A DNA stretch of 64,000 nt. It comes from Allobosea sp. GTDB taxonomy: Bacteria > Pseudomonadota > Alphaproteobacteria > Rhizobiales > Beijerinckiaceae. Of the stretch, positions 44,611 through 53,767 are shown piece after piece. Position 1 is the first letter of the stretch, and the number at the start of each line of letters is the position of its first letter. The stretch spans positions 310,001 through 374,000 of the forward strand of contig JAAEQB010000012.1 of the NCBI GenBank assembly GCA_024231975.1. The letters run 5' to 3'. The notes under the pieces were generated by a model. That model searched no databases, was not told the origin of the DNA, and saw only the letters and a list, made by a program, of their open reading frames with translations. A program made the translations under genes and the position numbers.

Positions 44611-44783
44611 TTATCGCCACGAACCGCAGCGAAGCGGAACGCCGGGGCATCTTAGCTGGCAGCAATACTGCTCCGGCGTCGTTGGCGTCCCTGGGGTGGT
44701 CAGCGCGAACTAGAAATCATCTGAACTGAGCGTTGCGCCGTTCTGAAGAGATCTCGAGTAGGAAAGGAATTCGCAGAAGCAGC

Positions 44784-46121
44784 TCAGGCGATAACGATCC
44801 CCCCGGAGGTGCTCGTCGGCGCAGTTGCCTCGGCCGCGGCCCGTGCCTCGAGCTCGGGGTTTATCTTGCCGTCGAGAACACCGTGAGCACGCGCGCGATC
44901 GATGTCGCCTTCCCAAGATGCAACCACGATCGTCGCCACCAGGTTGCCGACATAGTTACCGAGTGCGCGAGCGATGCCCATGAACCAGTCCACCGACAGG
45001 ACGAGAACCAAGCCGATTGCCGGGATTGCCGGAATCGCGGCGAGCGTCGCGGCCAGGATCACGATCGCCGAGCCGGGAACTCCGTGCGCGCCCTTAGACG
45101 TGATCAGCGCAACGCCGAGAATGGCGAGCAGATCGACGGTCGAAAGCGGCGTATTGGTGGCTTGCGCAATGAAGACCGCCGCAAGCGTCAAGTAGATCGA
45201 GAAAGCGTCGAGATTGAACGAATAGCCCGTCGGCACGACGAGTCCGACCGTGGACGACTTGATTCCGAGGCGTTCCAGCTTGCGCATCGTCTGCGGCAGC
45301 ACGCTATCGCCGGCTGCCGTGCCCATCACCACGGTCAGCTCCTCGCGGAAGTAGCGCAGCAGCTTCCGCAGGCTGAAGCCGGCCATCCGCATGATCAGGC
45401 CCAGCACGACGAAAACGAACAGGAAGACCGTCACATAGAACAGCGCGACGAGATAGCCGAGCTGCTTCAATGATCCTACGCCATATTGCCCGACGGTGAA
45501 GGCGATAGCACCCAGCACGCCGAGGGGCGCCAACCGGACGATGAAGCCCATGATCTTGAACAGGACTTCCCCAGTTCGGTCGACGAGTTCGAGCACGGGT
45601 TTGCCGCGCGCCCCAACGAGTGCGAGCGCGCAGCCGAAGGCGACCGAGAACAGCAGGACCTGCAGAACATCGCCGGTCGTGAAGGCGTTGAAGATGGTCG
45701 TTGGGATGATCTTCAGGATGAAGTCGACGGCGCCACCGCTCGCGACTTGATGAGCGCGATCGACAAAGCTGCCGAGTGCCTTGGGATCGAGTGATTTCGG
45801 GTCGATGTTCATCCCGGCGCCAGGCTGGAACACATAGGCGAGCACGATCCCCAGCAGCAATGCGAACGTCGTCACCACCTCGAAATAGACGATCGTCTTA
45901 ACCCCGACGCGGCCGACCTTCTTGAGGTCGCCGGTACCGGCGATGCCGTGCACCACGACACAGAAAACGATCAGCGGGATCAGTGTCTTGATCAGCTTGA
46001 TAAAGCCATCCCCTAACGGTTTCATCGCCACTGCATACGTCGGGGCGACGATGCCCAACACGATACCGGCGACTAATGCCAGGCAAACCTGCCCGAACAG
46101 CGATTTCATGACTTTTGGCAT
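44784..46121 (-). CDS. dctA: C4-dicarboxylate/proton symporter DctA
   Basis: A 445-residue protein of the dicarboxylate/amino-acid:cation symporter family, with about eight membrane segments and two re-entrant loops. Signatures include the substrate region GDSVLPQTMRKLERLG, the segment with VPTGYSFNLDAFSIYLTLAAVF (read as VPTGYSFNLDAF and IYLTLAAVF) and the late GSAIVILAATLAAIPAIP loop. It imports succinate, fumarate and malate with protons. ATG 46121 has a GAGGA ribosome site and gives the family start MPKVMKSLFGQV. It is divergent from a LysR gene, its probable regulator, instead of the DctB/DctD pair usual in rhizobia. Confidence 0.92.
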   Translation of the reverse strand: MPKVMKSLFGQVCLALVAGIVLGIVAPTYAVAMKPLGDGFIKLIKTLIPLIVFCVVVHGIAGTGDLKKVGRVGVKTIVYFEVVTTFALLLGIVLAYVFQPGAGMNIDPKSLDPKALGSFVDRAHQVASGGAVDFILKIIPTTIFNAFTTGDVLQVLLFSVAFGCALALVGARGKPVLELVDRTGEVLFKIMGFIVRLAPLGVLGAIAFTVGQYGVGSLKQLGYLVALFYVTVFLFVFVVLGLIMRMAGFSLRKLLRYFREELTVVMGTAAGDSVLPQTMRKLERLGIKSSTVGLVVPTGYSFNLDAFSIYLTLAAVFIAQATNTPLSTVDLLAILGVALITSKGAHGVPGSAIVILAATLAAIPAIPAIGLVLVLSVDWFMGIARALGNYVGNLVATIVVASWEGDIDRARAHGVLDGKINPELEARAAAEATAPTSTSGGIVIA

Positions 46122-46316
46122 ACTGCGATCCTCGCGTTTCCCATTCTTATTGTTTGACGAGAGCGTCTGCGCGCCCTTCGACGACTTCGCCAAGGATGCA
46201 GGCAGGCCGTCTTTATGGCGCAGCCTCGAACGGGGCGGAGGTCGGTCAGCGCATGATTTGACCAGGGGGCCATAGCTGTCTAATATATTGTTCGGATCGA
46301 TTGATACAGAAGCGCT

Positions 46317-47240
46317 ATGGATGTCCGGCAACTTCGGTATTTCATCGCCGTGGCGGAAGAACTCAGCTTCACGCGTGCGGCGGAGCGGCTTAACCTGTCC
46401 CAACCCCCCTTAAGCTTTCAGATTCAAGCACTTGAGACGAGCTTGGCGGTGAAGCTCTTCAACCGCACCAGCCGGCAGGTCCAACTCACCGCCGCCGGTG
46501 CTTCCATGCTGAGGCATGCGAAGGCGATCCTCGACCTGATCGACCGGGCGCGCGACGAAGCAAGGGCGATCGACGCGGGCCTTGTCGGGACGATCGAAAT
46601 CGGCGCAACAGGCTCGATTCTCCGTGGCGGTCTCGCCGAATTCCTGAATTTTCATCACCAGCACCGTCCGCACGTGGCAACCCGCGTCCACGAACAGTCT
46701 CCTGAGCGTCAGATCCGCTCGCTCATCGAGGGGGGGACCGAAGTCTCGTTCAACCGCTCACCGACCAACAACATCGAGCTCACTTGCGAAGCGGTCTGGC
46801 GCGAAGAGGTCGTGGTTGCGGTTGCGGCTACCCATCGGCTGGCACATCGCTCTTCCGTTGTTCTGGAAGAGTTGCGCGAGGAGGAACAGGTCGTGCTGCG
46901 CCCGAGCAGCTCCGAATTCGCCCGGAGCCTCCAGCAGATTTGCATCGACGCCGGTTTCCTGCCGCGTGTATCTCAGCAAGTGATGGACTCGCAGTCGATA
47001 CCGAGCCTTATCGCCGCCGGATTCGGCATCGCGCTTGTTCCTGCTTCAATCGCGCGGCTGACCTCGAACGAAATTCGGTTTTTGCCGATTCAGCCGGATC
47101 CGCCGACCGCCGATGTCTTCCTGGTCAGCCGCCGCGACGAGGCCGGGCCGGCGGTGCGATCTTTCATCGAAATGGCGCGTTCTTTCTTCGAAGCACGAAG
47201 GCCTCGGGTTGAGGACCCGAGCTCCCCGCGCTTGGATTGA
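46317..47240 (+). CDS. LysR-family transcriptional regulator, divergent from dctA
   Basis: A 307-residue regulator. The winged helix-turn-helix is at residues 1-60 (MDVRQLRYFIAVAEELSFTRAAERL, seen as LRYFIAVAEELSFTRAAERL, then NLSQPPLSFQIQALE). A LysR substrate-binding domain follows, with IEIGATGSILRGG and IPSLIAAGFGIALVP. The sequence is close in style to the BenM/CatM/TfdR group. Divergent from dctA with 195 bases between starts, it probably binds there and controls the transporter in response to a dicarboxylate, which is inferred from position only. Confidence 0.88.
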   Translation: MDVRQLRYFIAVAEELSFTRAAERLNLSQPPLSFQIQALETSLAVKLFNRTSRQVQLTAAGASMLRHAKAILDLIDRARDEARAIDAGLVGTIEIGATGSILRGGLAEFLNFHHQHRPHVATRVHEQSPERQIRSLIEGGTEVSFNRSPTNNIELTCEAVWREEVVVAVAATHRLAHRSSVVLEELREEEQVVLRPSSSEFARSLQQICIDAGFLPRVSQQVMDSQSIPSLIAAGFGIALVPASIARLTSNEIRFLPIQPDPPTADVFLVSRRDEAGPAVRSFIEMARSFFEARRPRVEDPSSPRLD

Positions 47241-47434
47241 CCGGGCTGGCGCCTGTATCCGAACGGCAAAGATGAACACTTCTGAGGGATGGGTATGAAG
47301 GCCCCGGATCCCTGACGGTCCCGGGCTCGTCAGCTGCCCCAGGGCGGCCAGCGCCCAGCTCAGGGATGCTCCCCGTCGGTGGGCGCAGCACTTTGCGGCG
47401 GCGTCCTCATGTGGATGAACAGGTGCCGCCTGGC

Positions 47435-47707
47435 TCACCCTAAACGGCTGACAGCTCCACCGCGGCGCGCCGGACGCTTGCCGTCCGGAACGCCCCACGG
47501 CCCAGCAGGACCGAATCCGCCATAACCCGGCGCGATCGCTCCGGCATAGCCGTCGAGCTCCCAGCAGCGCCAGCGCTGGTATTCGGCTGCCGTCGTCCCT
47601 TCGGAGCAGACGCGCCATTGCGAGCGCTGCCAGAAGGCCGCGGCTGGCGCCGTCGTTGCGATCATGCCGAGTGTGGCAAGGCCGAGAAGCGTGAGATTCC
47701 TGCGCAT
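47435..47707 (-). CDS. Small secreted protein, unknown function
   Basis: A 90-residue protein from ATG 47707. The signal peptide is clear (RRNLTLLGLATLGMIATTAPAAAF, here as LTLLGLATLGMIATTAPAAA). The mature part is short and aromatic (FWQRSQWRVCSEGTTAAEYQRW, with WELDGYAG), with two cysteines, and a Gly/Pro-rich end follows. Small exported proteins of this type are frequent in Rhizobiales; no function is known. It stands between the LysR gene and the PRC-barrel gene. Confidence 0.6.
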   Translation of the reverse strand: MRRNLTLLGLATLGMIATTAPAAAFWQRSQWRVCSEGTTAAEYQRWRCWELDGYAGAIAPGYGGFGPAGPWGVPDGKRPARRGGAVSRLG

Positions 47708-47899
47708 CCTGTCAGGCTCCGGGCCGTGGTGGCCAGCCGCCAGCAAAGCGCGCAGGCCTTACCGAAGCGCTAAGCCGGCCTCATCGCTTGCCATCCAAAT
47801 CCGTCAAACGGCAGGCGCATGCTCCCCATACGCGAACCAAAGCGCCGTTTCCGCGTTGTCCAATCATCCCGCAAACGCGGACACGACAGGAGGACACCC

Positions 47900-48463
47900 A
47901 TGTACAAGCGTCACGTTGCACTGACGGCTATCGGCGGCGTCATGCTTGCCGCAGCTGCCGTCGCGCAGACCAGTTCGCCCTCGAACCAGCCGCCGAGCCC
48001 GCAGCCGACCGCACCCGCGACAAGCGCTCCTGCTGCGCCGGCGCCGGCGGCCGAAACCGCCAAGGCGCCTGAGAACAACCTCGCTGGCCAGGGCAAGTGG
48101 CGAGCATCGAAGTTGATGGGCGTCGACATTTACGGTCCCGACAACAAGAAGGTCGGCGACGTCACCGAAGTGGTGTTCGACAAGACCGGCAAGATCGAGA
48201 TCGTCACGGTCGGCGTCGGCGGCTTCCTCGGCATCGGCACCAAGGATGTCGCGATCCCGTTCGAGCAGGTGCAGTGGAGCGAGGAGCCGATGGTCGCTCC
48301 CGCTCCGGCCCCCGCAGGCGGAACGGGAGCTGGCGGCAGCACCGCGATGAACGCGCCGCCGGCCGCCAAGAAGGGCCCGGAAATGTATCCGGACCACGGC
48401 AAGATCACGATGACCAAGGAGCAGCTGACGTCCGCTCCGGCCGTGACCTACGCCGCCCGCTAA
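47900..48463 (+). CDS. Exported PRC-barrel domain protein
   Basis: A 187-residue protein with a signal peptide (VALTAIGGVMLAAAAVAQ) and an Ala/Pro-rich linker of about 45 residues. A PRC-barrel follows near residues 66-125 (ASKLMGVDIYGPDNKKVGDV, then TVGVGGFLGIGTKDVAIPFE), with a Gly/Ala/Pro-rich tail. PRC-barrels bind or scaffold other molecules, and the exported forms in Rhizobiales are stress-associated but poorly studied. An ACAGGAGG ribosome site precedes ATG 47900. A strong terminator follows. Confidence 0.85.
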   Translation: MYKRHVALTAIGGVMLAAAAVAQTSSPSNQPPSPQPTAPATSAPAAPAPAAETAKAPENNLAGQGKWRASKLMGVDIYGPDNKKVGDVTEVVFDKTGKIEIVTVGVGGFLGIGTKDVAIPFEQVQWSEEPMVAPAPAPAGGTGAGGSTAMNAPPAAKKGPEMYPDHGKITMTKEQLTSAPAVTYAAR

Positions 48464-48489
48464 GCACAAGCCGACAAGGTTTGGCGCAA

Positions 48490-48520
48490 GCCCGCCCTCT
48501 CCAGGGCGGGCCCTTTTTTT
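48490..48520. terminator. Strong bidirectional rho-independent terminator
   Basis: GCCCGCCCT pairs with AGGGCGGGC around a CTCC loop and is followed by CC and seven T residues. It lies between the convergent PRC-barrel and nnr genes and ends the first. Confidence 0.9.
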
Positions 48521-48536
48521 GCGCAAGCTCAAGCGC

Positions 48537-50057
48537 TCAGCGGCGGAGCTCCGCGAGCAAGCCGGGCAGCGCCTCCGGCAGGTCGTCTGCGATCAGGCCC
48601 ATGCCGCGCTCTTCGCCGGCGCGTCCATGCAGCCAGACGGCGGCGCACGCTGCCTCGAAGGCCGGCATCTTCTGCGCCAGCAGGCCGGCGACGATCCCGC
48701 CGAGAACGTCGCCGGAGCCGGCCGTCGCCAAAGCGGGAGAGCCGGTGCCGTTGATCGCAGCGCGTCCATCGGGCGCGGCGATGACGGTGTCCGGGCCCTT
48801 GAGGACGACGACCGCGCCCAGCAACCGGGCGGCACGGCGCGCCCGTTCAAGCTTGCCGCGTTCCGGCTCAAAGCCCGTGTCTCCGGCGATGAGGCGCTTG
48901 AACTCGCCCTCATGCGGCGTCAGCACCGCCGGCCCCGCACGCCGTTGCAGCAGATCCGTGAAGGCAGGCCGCTCCGCGCCGATAAGGGTCAACGCATCGG
49001 CATCGAAGACGCAGGGCCGGTCGCTACGCAGGGCGGCGGCCACCCAGGACCGCGCTTCCTCGTCGAGGCCAAGCGCAGGCCCGATCAGCAGCGTGTCGAT
49101 CTTGCCTGACGACAGCATCGCCTCAAAGGCTGCGGGGTCGGCCGCCGCGCGTTGCATCAAGGCGTCCGGGCCGCGTGCCGCATGCACCGCCAGCGCCTCC
49201 GGCTGGCAGATGATCGCCGCGAGTCCTGCGCCGATACGCAGCGCCGCGCGTGCGCCGAGCCGCGGCGCACCGACACCGGACAGCCCGCCTGCCGCGATTG
49301 CAACCGCACCACGGGCGTATTTGTGGACATCTGCGCGATGGTCCGGCCAGTGAGAGCGCCAGAGGTCTGAGGCGTTGCGGAAGGTCAAGGGCGCGATCCC
49401 GCCAGGCGCGAAGACAGCCTCAGGGGCGATGCCGATATCGGCCAGGGTGACCACGCCGCAAAGCGCCCGGCCGGGATGAAGCAGATGGCCGGGCTTCAGG
49501 CGGAAGAAGGTCACGGTCTCGTCGGCGCGGATGGCAGGGCCGTCGGCGAGACCGGTATCGCCGTGGACACCGCTCGGCACGTCGACGCAAACGACGGTTC
49601 GGCCGGCCGCGTTTACACGGTCGACCAGGGCCGCGAGCTCGCCCGAGATCGCCCGGTTGAGGCCGGCGCCGAACAGGGCGTCGACCACGAGATCGTACCG
49701 GGCCGGCTCGAGTCGCTCAACCGCTGCGACAGGGCCGCTCCAGGCCTGCGCCGCCAGCGCAGCGTCGCCCTTCAGGGCGGCGCGCTCGCCGGCGAGAGCC
49801 AGCGTGATCCGGCAGCCACGCTCCGCCAGCAGGCGGGCTGCGACGAAGCCGTCGCCGCCGTTGTTGCCGGGACCGCACAGGACGAGGACGCTCTGGCCAG
49901 GGCGGATGCGGCGCGTCACCGCATCGGCGACCGCCCTGCCCGCCTTCTCCATCAGGGCGATACCCGGTGTGCCGGCGGCGATCGTTGCCGTATCCGCCGC
50001 CGCCATCTCGGCGACGCTGAGCAAGGCAAGGGGCGAGAGATCGGCAGCCATCGTCAT
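48537..50057 (-). CDS. nnr: Bifunctional NAD(P)HX epimerase/dehydratase
   Basis: A 506-residue fusion. The N-terminal YjeF_N epimerase domain (about 1-215) has MEKAGRAVADAV and NNGGDGFVAARLL. The C-terminal ribokinase-like ADP-dependent dehydratase domain (about 225-500) has LTPHEGEFKRL and the nucleotide motif GSGDVLGGIVAGLL. The enzyme repairs hydrated NADH and NADPH. ATG 50057 gives the usual family start (ADLSPLALLSVAEM); an earlier ATG at 50138 is possible but adds a poorly conserved tail without a ribosome site. It converges on the PRC-barrel gene. Confidence 0.93.
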   Translation of the reverse strand: MTMAADLSPLALLSVAEMAAADTATIAAGTPGIALMEKAGRAVADAVTRRIRPGQSVLVLCGPGNNGGDGFVAARLLAERGCRITLALAGERAALKGDAALAAQAWSGPVAAVERLEPARYDLVVDALFGAGLNRAISGELAALVDRVNAAGRTVVCVDVPSGVHGDTGLADGPAIRADETVTFFRLKPGHLLHPGRALCGVVTLADIGIAPEAVFAPGGIAPLTFRNASDLWRSHWPDHRADVHKYARGAVAIAAGGLSGVGAPRLGARAALRIGAGLAAIICQPEALAVHAARGPDALMQRAAADPAAFEAMLSSGKIDTLLIGPALGLDEEARSWVAAALRSDRPCVFDADALTLIGAERPAFTDLLQRRAGPAVLTPHEGEFKRLIAGDTGFEPERGKLERARRAARLLGAVVVLKGPDTVIAAPDGRAAINGTGSPALATAGSGDVLGGIVAGLLAQKMPAFEAACAAVWLHGRAGEERGMGLIADDLPEALPGLLAELRR

Positions 50058-50120
50058 GCCGGAATTGTCGGCCGGCTCCAGCGACGAGGCAAGCGCGCGA
50101 GCGATATCCGCATTTGCACT

Positions 50121-50138
50121 ACGGATAGGCATTTGCAT
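50121..50138 (+). promoter_or_regulatory. Possible sigma54-type promoter, glnB direction
   Basis: A GG...GC pair with exactly ten bases between, GGATAGGCATTTGC, and a TTTGCA at the -12 side fit the loose sigma54 pattern. It lies about 200 bases before glnB. The -24 element is weak (GGAT rather than GGCAC), so this is tentative. Confidence 0.25.
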
Positions 50139-50341
50139 ATTTTTTAGACGGTTTTTCGCCTCTTCAACAGGCGGTTTGCACCGGGGGGCATCATGGCGGC
50201 CGGACTGCGCCGATGCTATGAGCAGCACAGGCGAGGTTTTTACTGGACGCGCCGAGGTTGCTCCGGGCCGGCCGCCATGGTCAGAACGGAAAAAGGCTGC
50301 GTACAGTGGTCGAAGGTCACGCCAAGGAGGTCGGTCGGCGC

Positions 50342-50680
50342 ATGAAGAAGATCGAAGCGATCATCAAGCCCTTCAAGCTCGACGAGGTGAAGGAGGCGCT
50401 GCAGGAGGTCGGCCTCCAGGGCATCACGGTGCTCGAGGCGAAGGGTTTCGGCCGCCAGAAGGGCCATACCGAGCTCTATCGCGGCGCCGAATACGTGGTC
50501 GACTTCCTGCCGAAGGTGAAGATCGAGATCGTGCTGGCCGACGACATGGTCGAGCGCGCGATCGAGGCGATCAAGAAGGCGGCCCAGACCGGCCGCATCG
50601 GCGATGGCAAGATTTTTGTATCGAGCGTGGAGGGGGCGATCCGCATCCGCACCGGCGAGTCCGGCGCGGACGCGATCTGA
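50342..50680 (+). CDS. glnB: Nitrogen regulatory protein P-II
   Basis: A 112-residue PII protein. The opening KKIEAIIKPFKLDEVKEAL is typical, the T-loop carries the uridylylation site Tyr51 in RGAEYVVDFLPK, and the B- and C-loops hold GRIGDGKIFV and TGESG. It reports glutamine, 2-oxoglutarate and ATP status to NtrB and to adenylyltransferase. ATG 50342 is chosen for length. It lies directly upstream of glnA (98 bases), the standard proteobacterial pairing. Confidence 0.98.
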   Translation: MKKIEAIIKPFKLDEVKEALQEVGLQGITVLEAKGFGRQKGHTELYRGAEYVVDFLPKVKIEIVLADDMVERAIEAIKKAAQTGRIGDGKIFVSSVEGAIRIRTGESGADAI

Positions 50681-50778
50681 GGAATTTTCCCTGACACCCT
50701 AAGGAATGCGTGCGCCGGCGGAGTGCCGCAGGCAACGTCTGTCGTGAGACCCTAGCAGTCGACAAAGGAAGTCGTGAG

Positions 50779-52188
50779 ATGAAGAACGCCAAAGAGGTCC
50801 TGAAGGCGATCAAGGACAATGACGTCAAATACGTCGACTTCCGCTTCACCGATCCGCGCGGCAAGTGGCAGCACGTCACCTTCGACGTCTCGATGATCGA
50901 CGAGGAGATTTTCGCCGAGGGCACGATGTTCGACGGCTCCTCGATCGCCGGTTGGAAGGCGATCAACGAGTCCGACATGCTGCTGATGCCCGATCCGTCG
51001 ACGGCCTGCATCGACCCGTTCTTCTCGGCCTCGACCATGGTCATCAACTGCGACGTGCTCGAGCCGGCGACCGGCGAGCCCTATAGCCGCGACCCGCGCG
51101 GCATGGCCAAGAAGGCCGAGGCCTATCTGAAGTCGACCGGCATCGGCGACACCGTCTATGTCGGCCCCGAAGCCGAATTCTTCGTCTTCGACGACGTCAA
51201 GTTCTCGGCCGACCCGTACAACACCGGTTTCAAGCTCGACAGCGTCGAGCTGCCGATCAACGGCCAGACCGAATACGAGGGCGGCAATCTCGGCCACCGC
51301 ATCGCGATCAAGGGCGGTTATTTCCCGGTTCCGCCGCAGGATTCGGCGCAGGATATGCGCGGCGAGATGCTCGCGGCCATGGCGGCGATGGGCGCCAAGG
51401 TCGAGAAGCATCACCACGAGGTCGCCTCGGCCCAGCACGAGCTCGGCCTGAAGTTCGACACCCTGACCCACATGGCCGACACCATGCAGGTCTACAAGTA
51501 CGCGATCCACAACGTGGCGCAGAGCTACGGCAAGACCGCGACCTTCATGCCCAAGCCCGTCTATGGCGACAACGGTTCGGGCATGCACGTCCACCTGTCG
51601 ATCTGGAAGGGCGGCAAGCCCCTCTTCGCCGGCAACAAGTACGCCGACCTGTCGCAGGAGTGCCTGTGGTTCATCGGAGGCGTCATCAAGCACGCCAAGG
51701 CGCTGAACGCCTTCACCAACCCGTCGACCAACTCCTACAAGCGCCTGGTCCCGGGCTATGAGGCGCCGGTGCTGCTCGCCTATTCGGCGCGCAACCGCTC
51801 GGCTTCCTGCCGTATTCCGTGGACAACCTCGCCGAAGGCCAAGCGCGTCGAGGTCCGCTTCCCCGATCCGATGGCGAACCCCTATCTCGCCTTCGCCGCT
51901 CTGACGATGGCCGGCCTCGACGGCATCATCAACAAGATCGATCCCGGCCCGGCGATGGACAAGGACCTCTACGACCTGCCGCCGCGCGAGCTGAAGAAGA
52001 TCCCGACTGTCTGCGGCTCGCTGCGCGAGGCGCTCGACGCGCTGAAGAAGGACAACGCCTTCCTCAAGGCCGGCGGCGTCTTCACCGACGACTTCATCGA
52101 GAGCTATATCGAGCTCAAGATGCAGGACGTGGCGCGCTTCGAGATGACGCCGCACCCGGTCGAGTTCACGATGTACTATTCCTACTGA
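50779..52188 (+). CDS. glnA: Glutamine synthetase type I
   Basis: A 469-residue GSI-beta enzyme. It shows FDGSSIAGWKAINESD at the active-site latch, GPEAEFFVFDD, HHHEVASAQHELG, the ATP-binding phrase KPVYGDNGSGMHVH and NPSTNSYKRLVPGYEAPV. The adenylylation Tyr near residue 398 is in MDKDLYDLPPREL. It makes glutamine from glutamate, ammonia and ATP, and is regulated through GlnB and GlnE. ATG 50779 has a GGAAG site. A strong terminator follows. Confidence 0.98.
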   Translation: MKNAKEVLKAIKDNDVKYVDFRFTDPRGKWQHVTFDVSMIDEEIFAEGTMFDGSSIAGWKAINESDMLLMPDPSTACIDPFFSASTMVINCDVLEPATGEPYSRDPRGMAKKAEAYLKSTGIGDTVYVGPEAEFFVFDDVKFSADPYNTGFKLDSVELPINGQTEYEGGNLGHRIAIKGGYFPVPPQDSAQDMRGEMLAAMAAMGAKVEKHHHEVASAQHELGLKFDTLTHMADTMQVYKYAIHNVAQSYGKTATFMPKPVYGDNGSGMHVHLSIWKGGKPLFAGNKYADLSQECLWFIGGVIKHAKALNAFTNPSTNSYKRLVPGYEAPVLLAYSARNRSASCRIPWTTSPKAKRVEVRFPDPMANPYLAFAALTMAGLDGIINKIDPGPAMDKDLYDLPPRELKKIPTVCGSLREALDALKKDNAFLKAGGVFTDDFIESYIELKMQDVARFEMTPHPVEFTMYYSY

Positions 52189-52260
52189 GCAGGGTTCCGG
52201 CCGGGCCTCTGGCTCGGACAGGATTTCCTCCTGGCTGCGGCGACCCGCAGTCCACCTTCG

Positions 52261-52288
52261 AACCGGGGCGGAAACGCCCCGGTTTTTT
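52261..52288 (+). terminator. Rho-independent terminator of glnA
   Basis: AACCGGGGCG pairs with CGCCCCGGTT around a GAAA loop and merges into a six-T run, 72 bases after the glnA stop codon. Confidence 0.92.
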
Positions 52289-52329
52289 GTTGATGCGGGA
52301 AACGCGAGCTGAACCGCCTGGCTGGCCGT

Positions 52330-53697
52330 TCAGAGATAGCGGTTGTGGCCGAAGGTGACGCTGCCCACGGCGGTGGCGAGATCGTTGCCATAGTCCGCGG
52401 TGCCGACGCGGTTCATGGTCGTGCCTGTGAAGACCGTCGGCACGATGCCGCCGAGGCTGGCGCCGTTGACGATGTTGCCGGAAACGACGACGGTGCGGCC
52501 GGTATTGACGACGGCCTCGTTCGAGACGCCGATGCCGATCGGGACGTTGCGGACCAGATTTCCGGTAACGACGAGCGCGCGGGCAGCCGTGTTGATGCCG
52601 GCCTGAATGCCGACGCGTGCAGCCCCGTCGATCAGATTGCCCGACACCACGCAGTCCTGCTCGACGACGATGGCGTTTCCGATCGTCGAAGGCGGATAAT
52701 AGCCGGGATCGGGGATCGGGTTGTCCATGACATTTGAGATGCGGTTGCCCTCCACGATGACGCTGCGCGAGACGCCGTCACTGAACTGGCCGGAGTTGGC
52801 GACGAGGATGCCGCCGCCGACCGTGTCGAGGCTGTTATTCGAGACGATGCAGCCGGTCAGGTCGATCCCGGCGCCAGGCGCCTCGATGAAGATTGCGGCC
52901 TCGCGCGTGTTGTAGATGTTGTTGTTGCTGACATTGTGCAGCCCGCCGCCATTGCAGCGGATCGCCGAGAACTTCGTGCTGAAGATCTTGTTGTCGGTGA
53001 TCGAGACGCCGACCGCCCGGAAGACGCTGATACCATTGCCGTTCTGCCCGGTACCTCCCGCCACGGTGTCAACACCGTTGATGAAGTTGCCGGTAACGGT
53101 AGAGCTGTCGCCGGTGATCGTATCGCGCCAGATGGCGATACCGTTGTTCTGCATGCCGGCAATGGTGTTGTTCAGCGCCTTGATCTGAGCGTTCTCGCTC
53201 CAGATGCCGACCGAATGGTTGCCGAAGTAGCAGGCGCGGAAGACGGCGCCGGACGAGCTCGCGACATAGGCGCCGATGCCCGGCGAATTGAGTACCTGGC
53301 AGTTCTCGAACGAGACGTCCTGCGCATTGCCGGCAATGGCGATCAGGGCCGGGCGGCCGGACACATAGTCGGACAACGCCCGATTCTGCCCATCGAAGGT
53401 GATGCCGTCGAAATGGACCTGGTTCTGGCCTTCGATCCGCAGGAACGTGTTGGTGCCGTTGAAACGCAAGACCACCGATCCGGGCATTGCCCGCGCGAAG
53501 AGCGGTCGGCCGCCACCATTGCTGGGCAGAACCGTGGTCGTGGGGGAATCATAGATGCCAGGCTGGAAGAACAGCGGCCGGTTCTGGCTGCGGGCATAGT
53601 CGAAGACCGTCTGCAGATTGGTGAACGCCGTCCAGCCAGTGCTGGCGGCAGCGGTGCGCGCCACGACGGTATCATCGAACAAAGCATATGAAGGCAT
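52330..53697 (-). CDS. Right-handed parallel beta-helix protein (TIGR03808-like)
   Basis: A 455-residue protein made largely of short strands with repeated Asn, Val and Gly positions (ITDNKIFSTKFSAIRCNGGG, SNNNIYNTREAAIFIEAPG, VSGNLIDGAARVGIQAG). This is the rung pattern of a parallel beta-helix of the pectate-lyase type. It resembles the alphaproteobacterial family TIGR03808, but those proteins usually carry a Tat signal, which is missing here: it starts PSYALFDDTVVARTAAA. It may bind or process surface polysaccharide. A GAGGAGAGG ribosome site precedes the ATG. Confidence 0.75.
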   Translation of the reverse strand: MPSYALFDDTVVARTAAASTGWTAFTNLQTVFDYARSQNRPLFFQPGIYDSPTTTVLPSNGGGRPLFARAMPGSVVLRFNGTNTFLRIEGQNQVHFDGITFDGQNRALSDYVSGRPALIAIAGNAQDVSFENCQVLNSPGIGAYVASSSGAVFRACYFGNHSVGIWSENAQIKALNNTIAGMQNNGIAIWRDTITGDSSTVTGNFINGVDTVAGGTGQNGNGISVFRAVGVSITDNKIFSTKFSAIRCNGGGLHNVSNNNIYNTREAAIFIEAPGAGIDLTGCIVSNNSLDTVGGGILVANSGQFSDGVSRSVIVEGNRISNVMDNPIPDPGYYPPSTIGNAIVVEQDCVVSGNLIDGAARVGIQAGINTAARALVVTGNLVRNVPIGIGVSNEAVVNTGRTVVVSGNIVNGASLGGIVPTVFTGTTMNRVGTADYGNDLATAVGSVTFGHNRYL

Positions 53698-53737
53698 GCG
53701 CCTCTCCTCAATGAATCAATTGGAACATAACAAGAAC

Positions 53738-53767
53738 ATATATGGGATAAAATTCCTCTTCTGTCAA
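53738..53767 (-). promoter_or_regulatory. Probable sigma70-type promoter of the beta-helix gene
   Basis: On the minus strand a perfect TTGACA (-35) is followed after 17-18 bases by an A/T block (CATATA or ATATAT), about 40 bases before the start codon. Confidence 0.5.

Noticed and set aside
47241..47434. A possible second attachment site for the tRNA-Lys element
   Set aside because: No copy of the tRNA 3' end was found in this gap. A few bases ending in GGCTCACC are shared, which is too short to count.
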